Notes: a model not told the origin generated them from the sequence alone. 64,000 nucleotides of DNA from Pseudomonas sp. DC1.2 (GCF_034351645.1 NZ_CP133782.1:3415001-3479000); one strand, 5' to 3'. Positions 26,935-34,670 are shown, counted from the first letter of the stretch. A program made the numbers and translations.

Positions 26935-27201
26935 TCATGGAGGTAGCGCGTCAGCGCTATCCAGCGCTATCCAGCGCTTGAGGCTGTAATCTAACACCTT
27001 GTCTATGGCACCATCCAGATCGGCGACGGCCTTATTGATGTCCGGCTCAGCGGTAGAGCGTGGCGCAGCCGGGTGACGTTGCTCATGCCCTTCTCCAATG
27101 TCGCGACACAATTTGATGATTCGCGAAACGTGTCGCGGATTAGGTTTTCCTGCGGTCGTTCTTGCCCGGCCCATGCTTGTCGCACGACAGGCAGTGCTCA
27201 C
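26935..27201 (-). pseudogene. Possible broken phage gene after the holin-like pair
   Basis: The frame gives 88 aa whose second half is protein-like and helical (PDINKAVADLDGAIDKVLDYSLKRW). Its first half is Arg-rich and overlaps the preceding gene by 62 bp. The next frame has a protein-like first half (NLIRDTFRESSNCVATLEKGM). A frameshift joining the two near 27070 would explain both. The 3' end lies on a 10-bp tandem repeat (agcgctatcc, 26952-26978). The evidence is weak. Confidence 0.3.
26952..26978. repeat. Short tandem repeat
   Basis: About 2.7 copies of the decamer agcgctatcc in the tail of the possible broken phage gene. Confidence 0.6.
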
Positions 27202-27487
27202 AGTTCAGCGTCCGGCAGATCCAGGCTTTCACCGGCTGCCAGTACGTGACCATGAAGATGTGGCGGGCGCCGGCTAGGGCCAGGGACACATGCAGCGTCA
27301 GGCCGGCAGAGGTCGGGCCGAAGAAGATGTTCTGGCTACGCGCCATAACGACAAAACCGCTGATGGCGATAGTCGAATAGATCAGCTTGCCGAGGATCCC
27401 ATCGCGCACCTTGCCGCTCAGTACGCACCAGGTCGCCCAGAGCGAGATCAGGCCGCAGGCCATCGAGTTGATAAGTTCAAGGTTCAT
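27140..27487 (-). CDS. Phage membrane protein, partner of the holin-like gene
   Basis: 115 aa. Three hydrophobic segments (LINSMACGLISLWATWCVL, LIYSTIAISGFVVMA, LTLHVSLALAGARHIFMV) are followed by a Cys-rich hydrophilic tail (CRTLNCEHCLSCDKHG). The start overlaps the stop of the upstream holin-like gene by four bases, so the two are coupled. Position and topology suggest a second lysis-module membrane protein. No family name is assigned. Confidence 0.6.
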   Translation of the reverse strand: MNLELINSMACGLISLWATWCVLSGKVRDGILGKLIYSTIAISGFVVMARSQNIFFGPTSAGLTLHVSLALAGARHIFMVTYWQPVKAWICRTLNCEHCLSCDKHGPGKNDRRKT

Positions 27488-27822
27488 GGTGGATTGCCTC
27501 CCCCGAACCGCTGGCGGATGAAAGCCCAGATGTCAGCGGATTTAATGGCTCGATTGATGGCTGTCATGAGCGAGCCGCCGAATGACCCCAGTAGGAAGCC
27601 GATACCTACAACGATATTTGGCTCGGTCACGCCCAGGTAGGCGCTGACCATGCTCGTCAGATAGAACGAGCAAGCCAACCCGGTGATCAGGAAGACCAGC
27701 CAAGACCGCCAATCGGTCAGGTCGTCCTTGTGCCACCAACTGGCAACGACGGCGCCGACCAATCCCGCGATCAGCAATTCAAACCTGTCGATCTTGTCGA
27801 GCAGGCGCTGCAATAACTCCAT
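27484..27822 (-). CDS. Putative phage holin
   Basis: 112 aa. A short N-terminal amphipathic part is followed by three hydrophobic segments (LLIAGLVGAVVASWW, WLVFLITGLACSFYLTSMVSAYLGV, NIVVGIGFLLGSFGGSLMTAI) and a charged tail ending in RFGGGNPP. Size and topology fit holins of Pseudomonas phages, and it starts the small lysis-like pair. CGGAG precedes the ATG. No endolysin remains nearby. If expressed without the rest of the phage it would be potentially harmful, so it is probably silent. Confidence 0.55.
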   Translation of the reverse strand: MELLQRLLDKIDRFELLIAGLVGAVVASWWHKDDLTDWRSWLVFLITGLACSFYLTSMVSAYLGVTEPNIVVGIGFLLGSFGGSLMTAINRAIKSADIWAFIRQRFGGGNPP

Positions 27823-28021
27823 GCGCTCGACTCCGTTGGCATGACTTGATTTGAATCAGCCCCAGCAGCACTCCCAGCCATAGCGATGGGTGTGGTGGGG
27901 CCGAAAACGAAAAGGCCCTGATTGATTCCAAGACCCTGAACATGAAAAAGTTAGCCCGCAAATCGGCATACTGCGTTGTGGCATTGGCTCGATCCAGACA
28001 GGTAATTACAAGGATGACGCT

Positions 28022-28783
28022 ATGACGAAAAGAAACATCAAACTTCTATCATTAACCTTATTGGTTTGCGTCGCGACAATCGCAAACGCGGAGTCGCCAG
28101 ATGCCTCACCCGAGGCCGAAACGCTTTACTTCAAGGCACTCCCTTACCTTGATAAAATTGACGACATTGATAACGAAATTTTTAATATTCAGCGTCAGTT
28201 ACCCAGTGAGGAAAAGTTTCCCGAAAAGAAAAAAGAAGAACTCATAAATAAACTACGCACTCTAGTGGCGGAGGCAGCCCCACTACTCAAGCGCTCAGCC
28301 GCTGACGGAAATCCAGCCGCACAATACCGGCTCGCTCGGCTCGCTATAGGCATTGAACCCAGAGAGCAAGCTGTAGATCAGGTCTGCTCTTTATTGAAAT
28401 CTAGCCTGACAAAAGGGTTCGCCCCAGCAGGTATACAGATGATCAGCTACTGCTTCGACGATGTAAAAACAGCCGAGTTTCGATCATTGATTGACGCCTT
28501 ACCTGAAAATACAACTTCGCAAAGCAAGTACTATCCGCAGCCAATGCTTCTGCCTAGCTGCGACAGGAATAGTGGTTCTAGGAGCAAAAATGCAATCGCA
28601 TCTCTCAATGAAAAAGCTATTCGAGCCGAGCTCTACATGAGTCTATCAACTCAAATTTCAGGGCAGAACCTTAAGCAGGAAAAGATCCGTTATCTCCAAA
28701 AGGCAGCTAACTATGGATGCAGACGCGCTATAGAGCGCCTAAAACTGATAGATGACGTTCGGGACGTCAATGTTCTTCCGTAG
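28022..28783 (+). CDS. Exported Sel1-repeat-like protein (cargo)
   Basis: 253 aa. The signal peptide (about residues 1-23, ending IANA) is followed by a Lys/Glu-rich helix and Sel1/TPR-like motifs (KRSAADGNPAAQYRLARLA near residue 90 and KIRYLQKAANYGCRRAIERLK near 230), the usual scaffolds for protein contacts. Four or five cysteines are scattered. AAGGA lies before the ATG. Its base composition is more AT-rich than the chromosomal neighbours, which suits a horizontally acquired cargo gene. It is monocistronic with its own terminator. The role is unknown. Confidence 0.65.
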   Translation: MTKRNIKLLSLTLLVCVATIANAESPDASPEAETLYFKALPYLDKIDDIDNEIFNIQRQLPSEEKFPEKKKEELINKLRTLVAEAAPLLKRSAADGNPAAQYRLARLAIGIEPREQAVDQVCSLLKSSLTKGFAPAGIQMISYCFDDVKTAEFRSLIDALPENTTSQSKYYPQPMLLPSCDRNSGSRSKNAIASLNEKAIRAELYMSLSTQISGQNLKQEKIRYLQKAANYGCRRAIERLKLIDDVRDVNVLP

Positions 28784-28868
28784 CGCTGCGCTACCGTGCT
28801 TATCAGCGTCCAGGCTTTCCCGAGGGCTGCCCTGGATGCAGTGGAATCTTTTCTTTGGGGTGATAAAA

Positions 28869-28893
28869 ACCCCGCTCGGTGGCGGGGTCTTTT
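28869..28893 (+). terminator. Terminator after the Sel1-like gene
   Basis: ACCCCGC (28869-28875)/GCGGGGT (28882-28888) with a 6-nt loop, followed by CTTTT. Confidence 0.85.
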
Positions 28894-28950
28894 CCCCTGT
28901 TCAGTGAACAGGGTTAGATGGAGTCTTGAGGTCACTACATCAGCTAGATA

Positions 28951-29319
28951 TCAGGGGTTACCTGCGGCCCGGCTGTGATGATAATAGAGGTACGCCAGTC
29001 CGATTGGCGCAATGAAAATCGCCATACTCCAGCAAATAGCCATCGTGAACAACTTCGTCATCAGTAGCGAAAACGCATTCACGAAGAAAACATTGCTGCC
29101 AAAAATGTAGTCCATGATGCTTTCGTAGACGAATCGCGCATATGGGTAAAGCGCGCTGTTTAGGAAGCAATAAAAGAACGTTCCCAGCGTGAACACTCCG
29201 GTGCTTGAGTGGGTTAAAGCGGTATAAATTAGCACCGGAAAAATCAGCCCAAAAAGAAAATTACGGATGTAGTACTGGGCGGAAAGGCCGCCGAACGTTT
29301 TAGCTAGCACCGGGTGCAT
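28951..29319 (-). CDS. Small membrane protein of prophage cargo
   Basis: 122 aa with three or four hydrophobic segments (NFLFGLIFPVLIYTALT, FTLGTFFYCFLNSALYP, LFTMAICWSMAIFIAPIGLAYLYY) and a His-rich C-terminus (YYHHSRAAG). AGAGGGATC precedes the ATG. I recall similar unnamed proteins in Pseudomonas but can give no function. It converges on the Sel1-like gene. Confidence 0.55.
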   Translation of the reverse strand: MHPVLAKTFGGLSAQYYIRNFLFGLIFPVLIYTALTHSSTGVFTLGTFFYCFLNSALYPYARFVYESIMDYIFGSNVFFVNAFSLLMTKLFTMAICWSMAIFIAPIGLAYLYYHHSRAAGNP

Positions 29320-29418
29320 TTAGATCCCTCTGAATGGCTTGTGTGAAAGGCGGCGACCAGATTTCACTGGCTGGCCTTGGCAACAGGGCCAGACGGGAAA
29401 TCAACCGGAGACAGCAGC

Positions 29419-29796
29419 ATGCAAATCAATCAGCAGAAAACGGTGCAGGTCGATGTGACTGAGCTGCACCTCTACATCAAAGTCCGCGACGGGTTCGCCG
29501 CCGGCCTGAAAGATGCTCAGGGCGAAGAAGTGGGCAGCTACGAAGGCTATGTGCCGGACTTCTTCCCCGGACAGCATTACGGCGACTACCTGATCCTCAA
29601 CATCGACTTGGAAACAGGCCAGATCAAAAACTGGCAGAAGCCAGGCGCCGACGACATCGAAAAGATGCTCGCTCAGGGGGCGACGACTGAACAACCAGCG
29701 CCACGGCAGCCTGCCGTTAACTGCCCTATACCGGTGATGGTTGAGGAAGTGGGTGGTCACTTCGAATCCGGTTTACCCACCCGATCCTCTCTGTGA
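29419..29796 (+). CDS. Conserved phage hypothetical protein
   Basis: 125 aa from the ATG at 29419, after CCGGAGACAGC; fourteen upstream codons of open frame are ignored. The core MQINQQKTVQVDVTELHLYI...VPDFFPGQHYGDYLILNIDLETGQIKNW is a recurrent early-region protein of Pseudomonas prophages. The tail after residue about 95 looks less conserved. Its 5' untranslated sequence (29356-29405) resembles 24119-24170. The function is unknown. Confidence 0.65.
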   Translation: MQINQQKTVQVDVTELHLYIKVRDGFAAGLKDAQGEEVGSYEGYVPDFFPGQHYGDYLILNIDLETGQIKNWQKPGADDIEKMLAQGATTEQPAPRQPAVNCPIPVMVEEVGGHFESGLPTRSSL

Positions 29797-30473
29797 GAGC
29801 GCATCGGAGTGTGATCTGAACAGCATGCAAATGACTGCGGCGCATGCAAACAGCCGAAAATGAGAGGGTTAACGACCTCGGGAAGACAGTTTGTTCACGT
29901 CTGGCGGCAAGCGATTGCGACGGCGTGGCGGGGAGACACACCCGTTGGTGTCAACCGGAATTGGCCGCCCGGACAGATCACACCCCGATGCGGATGCACG
30001 CCCAGGCTGATGGGCAGGTTTGAAAACTAACAGTTCCGAGAGTGAGCGCTGACCGGCTAAGTACTATTTTATGCCCTCGTGGTACCGGCTCGTAATAACT
30101 GATATTGCGGTAGCCGATAGGCGCTGACCGCGGCATGACTCTCAACCCGGAGATCAGCACCGGGCATCTGCATCACCCATTCTCGTAGGTGGCCACTGCC
30201 TTCCCAGTGAGCGAACAACAGGAGATACGGCCATGAAGTAAATCAACGATTCACCTGCGTGGCGTCGCAAGCCTGAAGGCTGCGCCCATCACCCTGACAG
30301 GCAGCGGAAAGCAGGGCCGACGATGTCACCGCGCATCAACCGAAAGGGAGGCCCACCCCAAATGAAGAAGAACACTGCAGGCGAGTCCGAGGGCGTAGCT
30401 GGCCAGACTCGACACATCCCGGGTAGTGCCAGGCGCCTGCACCCTTCCTCAACATAGGCTGTATCGGAGTACG
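29797..30473. other. 677-bp gene-poor prophage debris
   Basis: No intact gene. The one notable element is a frame from ATG 30233 that stops after two codons and is then open to 30457, listed separately. The sequence has mixed composition and looks like pieces of phage intergenic DNA and decayed genes. Confidence 0.5.
30233..30457 (+). pseudogene. Possible phage gene killed by an early stop codon
   Basis: A good ribosome site (CAGGAGA) precedes ATG-AAG-TAA. The same frame then stays open for 71 more sense codons to a TAG at 30455-30457, with basic, phage-like composition (INDSPAWRRKPEGC, MSPRINRKGGPP). A single GAA- or CAA-to-TAA change would explain it. No family is recognised, so this remains a suggestion. 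Confidence 0.3.
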
Positions 30474-30734
30474 TTACCGCGAGTCTTCGGGAACACGCTT
30501 GAACTCCTTCAATGGGCGCACAGTCTTTTCTGCCCTGCCCCCAATAGTAGGCTTGTGATCTTCTTTGATGTTTGCAAAACACCCCTTCATCAGTCGACTA
30601 CTCCTGTAATCGCTCGGCAGCTCAGCATAGTGTCCAAATGTGCAGTTTTCTTCGTTAACGATATAGGCGGGATCTTCCGACCAAAACGAAAAAAACATCA
30701 TAAGTAGAAACATTGATTGCAGTCCTTTGCGCAT
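30474..30734 (-). CDS. Small hypothetical protein in prophage, 86 aa
   Basis: The frame is open much further upstream, but only the part from ATG 30734 looks like protein: MRKGLQSMFLLMMFFSFWSE resembles a signal or membrane segment, followed by a charged tail with two cysteines and KEFKRVPEDSR at the end. There is no clear ribosome site. It may be a small secreted protein. No homology is recognised. Confidence 0.35.
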   Translation of the reverse strand: MRKGLQSMFLLMMFFSFWSEDPAYIVNEENCTFGHYAELPSDYRSSRLMKGCFANIKEDHKPTIGGRAEKTVRPLKEFKRVPEDSR

Positions 30735-30841
30735 TTTGCGACCGGCTTTGTAACAGTCGCCGAACCCAACAGCAACCCCCTTCCGCGCCTTTATCCGCCA
30801 GCACTCACCCCGCGCCCATCGGCAACTAGCGGGAGGCATGA

Positions 30842-31129
30842 GTGTTGACGAATACAGGTGAACCAACCACTGAGGTAGCAGAAATGGAGTACATGGCAGC
30901 GCAAATGGATCGCCAGATTGAAGGCGCTCAGCTCGCATATGACGCAGCGATTGAGGATGGGTTGCAGCCAGCCTTCCCGGTCGCGGATTACGACCACCAG
31001 ACATTTCAGCCAGCAACCGTCGAAGAGTCGAAGCGGCAGCTGTCGGGTATGACCTTGCGTGACTACTTCGCGGCGAAGGCGATGCAGGCACTGATTGCGA
31101 ATGCTGGTTTCGACACCAGTCGCCCCTGA
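30842..31129 (+). pseudogene. Truncated conserved phage gene
   Basis: It starts at GTG 30842 (GGGAGG five bases upstream). Residues 1 to about 86 read as a normal phage protein (VAEMEYMAAQMDRQIEGAQ, MTLRDYFAAKAMQALIA); the MTLRDYFAAKAMQAL block is common in Pseudomonas prophages. The frame then enters sequence belonging to the opposite-strand tail-protein fragment and stops at 31129, so the 3' end is lost at a junction near 31105-31122. Confidence 0.6.
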
Positions 31130-31425
31130 CCCGGAACGACGCCGTTGATCTCCAGCGTTCCGTCTTTGTTGAGAATCCACCCCTGCTGCCCGGCGATGTA
31201 GTTGATCGAACTGATATAGCTGCCGATCTTGGCGTTGGTGATCGTGCCGTCAGCAATAAACGCCGAGTTCATGAACACCTGGCCGCCCTGTACCGCGAAC
31301 GGAACCGAGATGGCGCCGCCAGCGATGGTATTGACGATGGCGAAACGGTCAGCGCTTACCAAAAACTGGCTTTGAAACACACCGTTCACGTTTTCGATGC
31401 CCAGGCCAATCTTGGTGTTGCCCAG
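31123..31425 (-). pseudogene. Fragment of phage tail tip / host-specificity protein J
   Basis: About 101 codons with no start or stop of their own. The peptide has the C-terminal J signature: KIGLGIENVNGVFQSQFLVS, ADRFAIVNTIAGGAISVPFA, VQGGQVFMNSAFIADGTIT and NAKIGSYISS, then WILNKDGTLEINGVVPG. It is cut at both sides, by the early-region gene fragment at the left and the integrase fragment at the right. The rest of the tail operon is gone. Confidence 0.8.
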
Positions 31426-31430
31426 GTGCG

Positions 31431-31653
31431 GGACGACTCGAAGGCCTACGAAGAGGTGCCGGCCGGCGAGCGCCCCACTTTCCACGAGATCCGCGCACTC
31501 GGCGCCTGGCTGTACGAGCAACAGGGTTTTGAGCAGGAATACATTCAGGGCTTGATGGGTCACGCAGACGTGAAGATGACCGAGCACTACCAGGCGGGGC
31601 ACGGTGATGACGCGGTGGTTTACATGAAGGTGAACGCGGATCTGAAGGTATAA
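31431..31653 (+). pseudogene. C-terminal fragment of a phage tyrosine integrase
   Basis: About 74 residues of the catalytic domain's end: ERPTFHEIRALGAWLY with the HxxR pair, LMGHADVKMTEHYQAGH with the second His and the nucleophile Tyr. The N-terminal arm-binding and core-binding domains and the first catalytic Arg are missing, so it is inactive. It was probably the integrase that used the tRNA-Val attachment site 550 bp away. The frame extends upstream into tail-gene sequence to 31372 only by chance. Confidence 0.85.
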
Positions 31654-31661
31654 CGTCGCGA

Positions 31662-32051
31662 TTACTTACATGGATATGCGGAGCGGAGCGCGAACATAAC
31701 TATGAACCCTTCCTTAAACGTCAACTTATCGGGGTTCTCCTCGATGTATTTAACGACTGCTCTAACCCCATCCGCCTCAACGTAATCGTCAGGCAGGCAC
31801 AATCGTGGGTATCCGTCTTTTAATTCACGACTCAATACCTGCAACGAGATACGGACACCGTGTATCACTCCCGCGCAGTAACCCATAGCTCCTGCATCGT
31901 AGTTAGCCTCTACCGGCTTTCCATCCCAGTAATTAAGCAGACCTTTGCAGGAGCTAAAAAATTTAGATCCGTCTCCACCATCAGCGGCGGGAATCGGTCC
32001 ACTCGCAATTAAGCCTCCCAGCGCTGCCGCTGCTGCGATCCATGCCTTCAT
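31662..32051 (-). CDS. Rap1a/Tai-family immunity protein, exported
   Basis: 129 aa. The signal peptide (about residues 1-22, ending IPA) leads to a periplasmic protein with the Rap1a pattern: an N-terminal Cys (SSCKGLLNYW), GYCAGVIHGVRISLQVL, CLPDDYVEADGVRAVVKYIEENP and the closing FALRSAYPCK. Four cysteines can form the family disulphides. Known members protect against type VI secretion amidase effectors of the Ssp1/Tae4 type. AGGAAG precedes the ATG. It lies between the integrase fragment and the right attachment site, the classic cargo position. No cognate effector is present. Confidence 0.8.
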   Translation of the reverse strand: MKAWIAAAAALGGLIASGPIPAADGGDGSKFFSSCKGLLNYWDGKPVEANYDAGAMGYCAGVIHGVRISLQVLSRELKDGYPRLCLPDDYVEADGVRAVVKYIEENPDKLTFKEGFIVMFALRSAYPCK

Positions 32052-32175
32052 AATTGCTTCCTAGGTGAGTGACCGGCGGATGTTATAGAAAGCCTGACCG
32101 GTACTTGTAAACGCTCCGAACACGGTGGTCGTTTGCCCAAAATATTCCCAAAGTTTGCCCAAAGGCAGAAAGCAA

Positions 32176-32206
32176 AAAGGGGTCACCGTTTCCGGTGACC
32201 CCTTCT
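32176..32206 (-). terminator. Terminator after tRNA-Val(GAC)
   Basis: GGGGTCACCG/CGGTGACCCC (10-bp stem, 4-nt loop), followed on the minus strand by TTTTTG. It lies about 28 bp after the tRNA 3' end. It was brought in by the element. Confidence 0.88.
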
Positions 32207-32282
32207 AGACCGCCCAGCAGAGCGGATTTTGTTTGGTAGGCGCGATTGGACTCGAACCAACGACCCCCACCATGTCAAGGTG
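32200..32282. repeat. Right attachment site: 83-bp direct repeat
   Basis: Perfect copy of 25378-25460. Here it continues into the 5' half of tRNA-Val(GAC), so this side carries the functional tRNA gene with a 3' half donated by the integrated element. Confidence 0.95.
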
Positions 32283-32310
32283 GTGCTCTAACCAACTGAG
32301 CTACGTGCCT
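32234..32310 (-). tRNA. tRNA-Val (anticodon GAC)
   Basis: 77 nt including the encoded CCA. The anticodon stem CCACC/GGTGG encloses the loop TTGACAT, giving GAC, which reads GUC and GUU. The T arm has TTCGAGT and the D arm GCTCAGTTGGTTAGAGC. The acceptor stem AGGCACG/CGCGCCT has an A-C mismatch at pair 5-68. The gene is the integration target of the prophage remnant and remains complete. Confidence 0.94.
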
Positions 32311-32493
32311 GCTGTGTGGCGGCATTCTACGGAATTGCGAAGGGCTGTCAACACCTTTTTTCGCTCTAACCCTATGAATATGCAAAATATTTAATTTCGC
32401 CGCTGCAAAGAAGATTTTACGGTGGCTGGCGGCCGATTTTTAACTCGGGTAGGATCGACGCACTCGTAAAATATATTAAACAGAGGCTGCAGG

Positions 32494-33777
32494 ATGGCGA
32501 ACACCCCTTACCCAGAGTCCTATTACGCCGCATCGGCCAATGCGGTTAAGCCGCGTCCGGCCTTGCAGGGTGATGTAGAGGCTGATGTCTGTGTGATCGG
32601 CGCCGGTTATACCGGCCTGTCCTCTGCCCTGTTTTTACTGGAAAACGGTTTTCGGGTGACGGTGCTCGAAGCCGCGAAGGTGGGGTTTGGTGCATCGGGT
32701 CGCAATGGCGGCCAGATCGTCAACAGCTATAGCCGTGACATTGATGTGATCGAGCGCAGTGTCGGCCCCAAGCAGGCACAGTTGCTGGGCGAGATGGCGT
32801 TTGAGGGCAGCCGGATCATTCGGCAGCGGATCGCTAAATATAATATCCAGTGTGACCTGAAAGACGGCGGCGTCTTCGCCGCCATTACTGCCAAGCAGAT
32901 GGATCACCTGGAAGCCCAGAAGCGTCTGTGGGAGCGTTTTGGCCACACACAGCTTGAGCTGATGGACCAAAGTCGGATGCGCGAAGTCGTAGGTTGCGAT
33001 CAATACATCGGCGGTATGCTTGACCTCAGTGGCGGCCATATTCATCCGCTAAACCTGGCGCTGGGTGAAGCTGCTGCGGTCGAATCACTGGGCGGTATCG
33101 TCTATGAACAATCGCCAGCGGTGCGTATTGAGCGCGGTGCGAATCCTGTCGTGCATACGCCGCAGGGCAAGGTCAGGGCCAAGTTCATCATCGTTGCGGG
33201 TAATGCCTACCTCGGTAATCTAGTGCCTGAGCTGGCAGCCAAGTCGATGCCATGCGGGACGCAGGTGATTACCACTGAGCCGTTGGCCGATGCGTTGGCC
33301 AAGAGCCTGTTGCCGCAGGATTACTGCGTAGAGGACTGCAACTATTTGCTGGACTACTATCGCCTGACCGGCGACAAGCGCTTGGTCTTTGGCGGAGGCG
33401 TAGTGTATGGCGCCAGGGATCCGGCGAACATCGAGGCGATCATACGACCGAAGATGCTCAAGGCCTTCCCACAACTCAAGGATGTAAAGATCGACTATGC
33501 GTGGACCGGAAACTTCCTACTGACCTTGTCGCGCCTTCCACAGGTCGGACGGCTGGGGGACAACATTTACTACTCCCAGGGCTGCAGCGGTCATGGCGTG
33601 ACCTACACTCACTTGGCGGGCAAGGTGCTGGCTGAGGCCTTACGCGGCCAGGCTGAGCGGTTTGACGCCTTCGCCGATCTGCCCCACTATCCGTTCCCCG
33701 GGGGACAATTGTTGCGTACACCGTTTGCTGCACTTGGTGCCTGGTATTACGGCCTGCGCGACAAACTCGGATTCTGA
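32494..33777 (+). CDS. FAD-dependent amine oxidase, gamma-glutamylputrescine oxidase-like (PuuB)
   Basis: 427 aa, the size of PuuB. The N-terminal Rossmann FAD-binding motif is VCVIGAGYTGLSSALFLLEN (about residues 31-50), then VGFGASGRNGGQIV, a hallmark of the DadA/PuuB group. The C-terminal FAD segment YYSQGCSGHGVTYTHLAGK is near residue 360. It oxidises gamma-glutamyl-putrescine or a similar amine with O2 to an aldehyde in the cytoplasm. Other polyamine genes are not adjacent, so the substrate is inferred. The upstream region includes the prophage junction and tRNA; a terminator follows directly. Confidence 0.85.
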   Translation: MANTPYPESYYAASANAVKPRPALQGDVEADVCVIGAGYTGLSSALFLLENGFRVTVLEAAKVGFGASGRNGGQIVNSYSRDIDVIERSVGPKQAQLLGEMAFEGSRIIRQRIAKYNIQCDLKDGGVFAAITAKQMDHLEAQKRLWERFGHTQLELMDQSRMREVVGCDQYIGGMLDLSGGHIHPLNLALGEAAAVESLGGIVYEQSPAVRIERGANPVVHTPQGKVRAKFIIVAGNAYLGNLVPELAAKSMPCGTQVITTEPLADALAKSLLPQDYCVEDCNYLLDYYRLTGDKRLVFGGGVVYGARDPANIEAIIRPKMLKAFPQLKDVKIDYAWTGNFLLTLSRLPQVGRLGDNIYYSQGCSGHGVTYTHLAGKVLAEALRGQAERFDAFADLPHYPFPGGQLLRTPFAALGAWYYGLRDKLGF

Positions 33778-33791
33778 TCAAACGACGTGAA

Positions 33792-33814
33792 AGGGGCCGC
33801 CTGATGCGGCCCCT
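33792..33814. terminator. Terminator between the oxidase and SDR genes
   Basis: AGGGGCCGC/GCGGCCCCT with a 5-nt loop, followed by CTTT. It is shared by the convergent genes. Confidence 0.85.
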
Positions 33815-33821
33815 CTTTGCA

Positions 33822-34670
33822 TCAACCTGGAAAGTCTGCACCTTCACTGACTGCAGCCCAACCTTCAAAATCCCTACGCAACGATTCGATCTTGCCGCGC
33901 CCGCCTGCCAGCGCCGCTTTACCCAGCAACAGACGTAACGGCGGATTCGGAGCTTCCACCGCGTCGACGATAGCAATCGCCGCCCGCACCGGATCACCCG
34001 GCTGATTGCCGCTATAGCCACGTATCATTTCCATGCGCTTGCCAGCTGTTTCACGGTAATCATCGATGGTCTGGCTTGCTTCGTTGGCCGAGCGACCGGC
34101 CCAATCGGTACGAAAGGCGCTTGGCTCAACGATCAATACTTTGATCCCCAGCGGCGCAACTTCCTGAGCCAGGGATTCTGATATCCCTTCAACGGCAAAT
34201 TTGGTGGCGTGATAGAAACTCACCGCCGGGAACGCAACGATTCCGCCCACAGAGGAAATATTGACGACGGTGCCGCTGCGCTGCTGACGCATGCCCGGCA
34301 ACACCGCACGGGTCATCCGCGCCAAGCCCCAGACGTTGATTTCCATCATGTTGCGCGCCTGGTCCAGATCACTTTCTTCGAAAGAGCCGAAGTAACCAAT
34401 CCCTGCGTTATTCACCAGGACATCAATGCGACCAAAACGTAGGTGGGCAGCTTCGACCGCGGCGTTGACCTGAGCTGGGTCGGTGACGTCCAGCGTCAGC
34501 ACCAAAGCAATATCTTCGTAACCTTTGACGATGTCCTCAACCTGTGCGGGATTACGCGCCGTGACCACGGTGGGGTAGCCCAGACTCAGGGTATGCAAGG
34601 CTAGTTGACGGCCGAAACCCGTTGAACAGCCGGTGATAAACCAGACCGGTTTTGCTGTCGATGCAGTCAT
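33822..34670 (-). CDS. Short-chain dehydrogenase/reductase
   Basis: 282 aa from ATG 34670 (GGAGGAAG upstream); 39 upstream codons are open but unsupported. Classical SDR: NAD(P)-binding TGCSTGFGRQLA near residue 13, the NNAGIGYFG block, the catalytic Ser in VVNISSVGG and the Tyr-Lys pair in SFYHATKFA. The substrate is unknown. It is divergent from a LysR gene across a 116-bp gap, the usual layout for a regulator and its target. Confidence 0.9.
   Translation of the reverse strand: MTASTAKPVWFITGCSTGFGRQLALHTLSLGYPTVVTARNPAQVEDIVKGYEDIALVLTLDVTDPAQVNAAVEAAHLRFGRIDVLVNNAGIGYFGSFEESDLDQARNMMEINVWGLARMTRAVLPGMRQQRSGTVVNISSVGGIVAFPAVSFYHATKFAVEGISESLAQEVAPLGIKVLIVEPSAFRTDWAGRSANEASQTIDDYRETAGKRMEMIRGYSGNQPGDPVRAAIAIVDAVEAPNPPLRLLLGKAALAGGRGKIESLRRDFEGWAAVSEGADFPG

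Larger units (their letters stand above)
25378..32282. mobile_element. Decayed prophage / genomic island in tRNA-Val(GAC)
   Basis: About 6.8 kb between two perfect 83-bp repeats. It keeps a LexA-box early-type gene, a holin-like gene pair, pieces of a phage metallopeptidase, a tail tip protein J and an integrase, and cargo genes (Sel1-repeat protein, membrane proteins, Rap1a-type immunity protein). Structural, replication and packaging genes are absent and the integrase is only a C-terminal fragment, so it cannot excise on its own. Long gene-poor stretches and mixed strands indicate several internal deletions. Confidence 0.9.

Noticed and set aside
26952..26978. Possible CRISPR-like repeat
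   Set aside because: A directly adjacent decamer repeat with no spacers and no cas genes; no CRISPR array is seen in the window.
30474..31256. A 260-aa protein on the minus strand
   Set aside because: The first two-thirds is antisense to other phage fragments and is Arg/Ser/Pro-rich; only the last 86 residues from 30734 could be a gene.
31063..31602. A 179-aa intact tail protein
   Set aside because: Only residues about 60-160 resemble protein J; both ends are antisense readings of the integrase fragment and of another phage gene.
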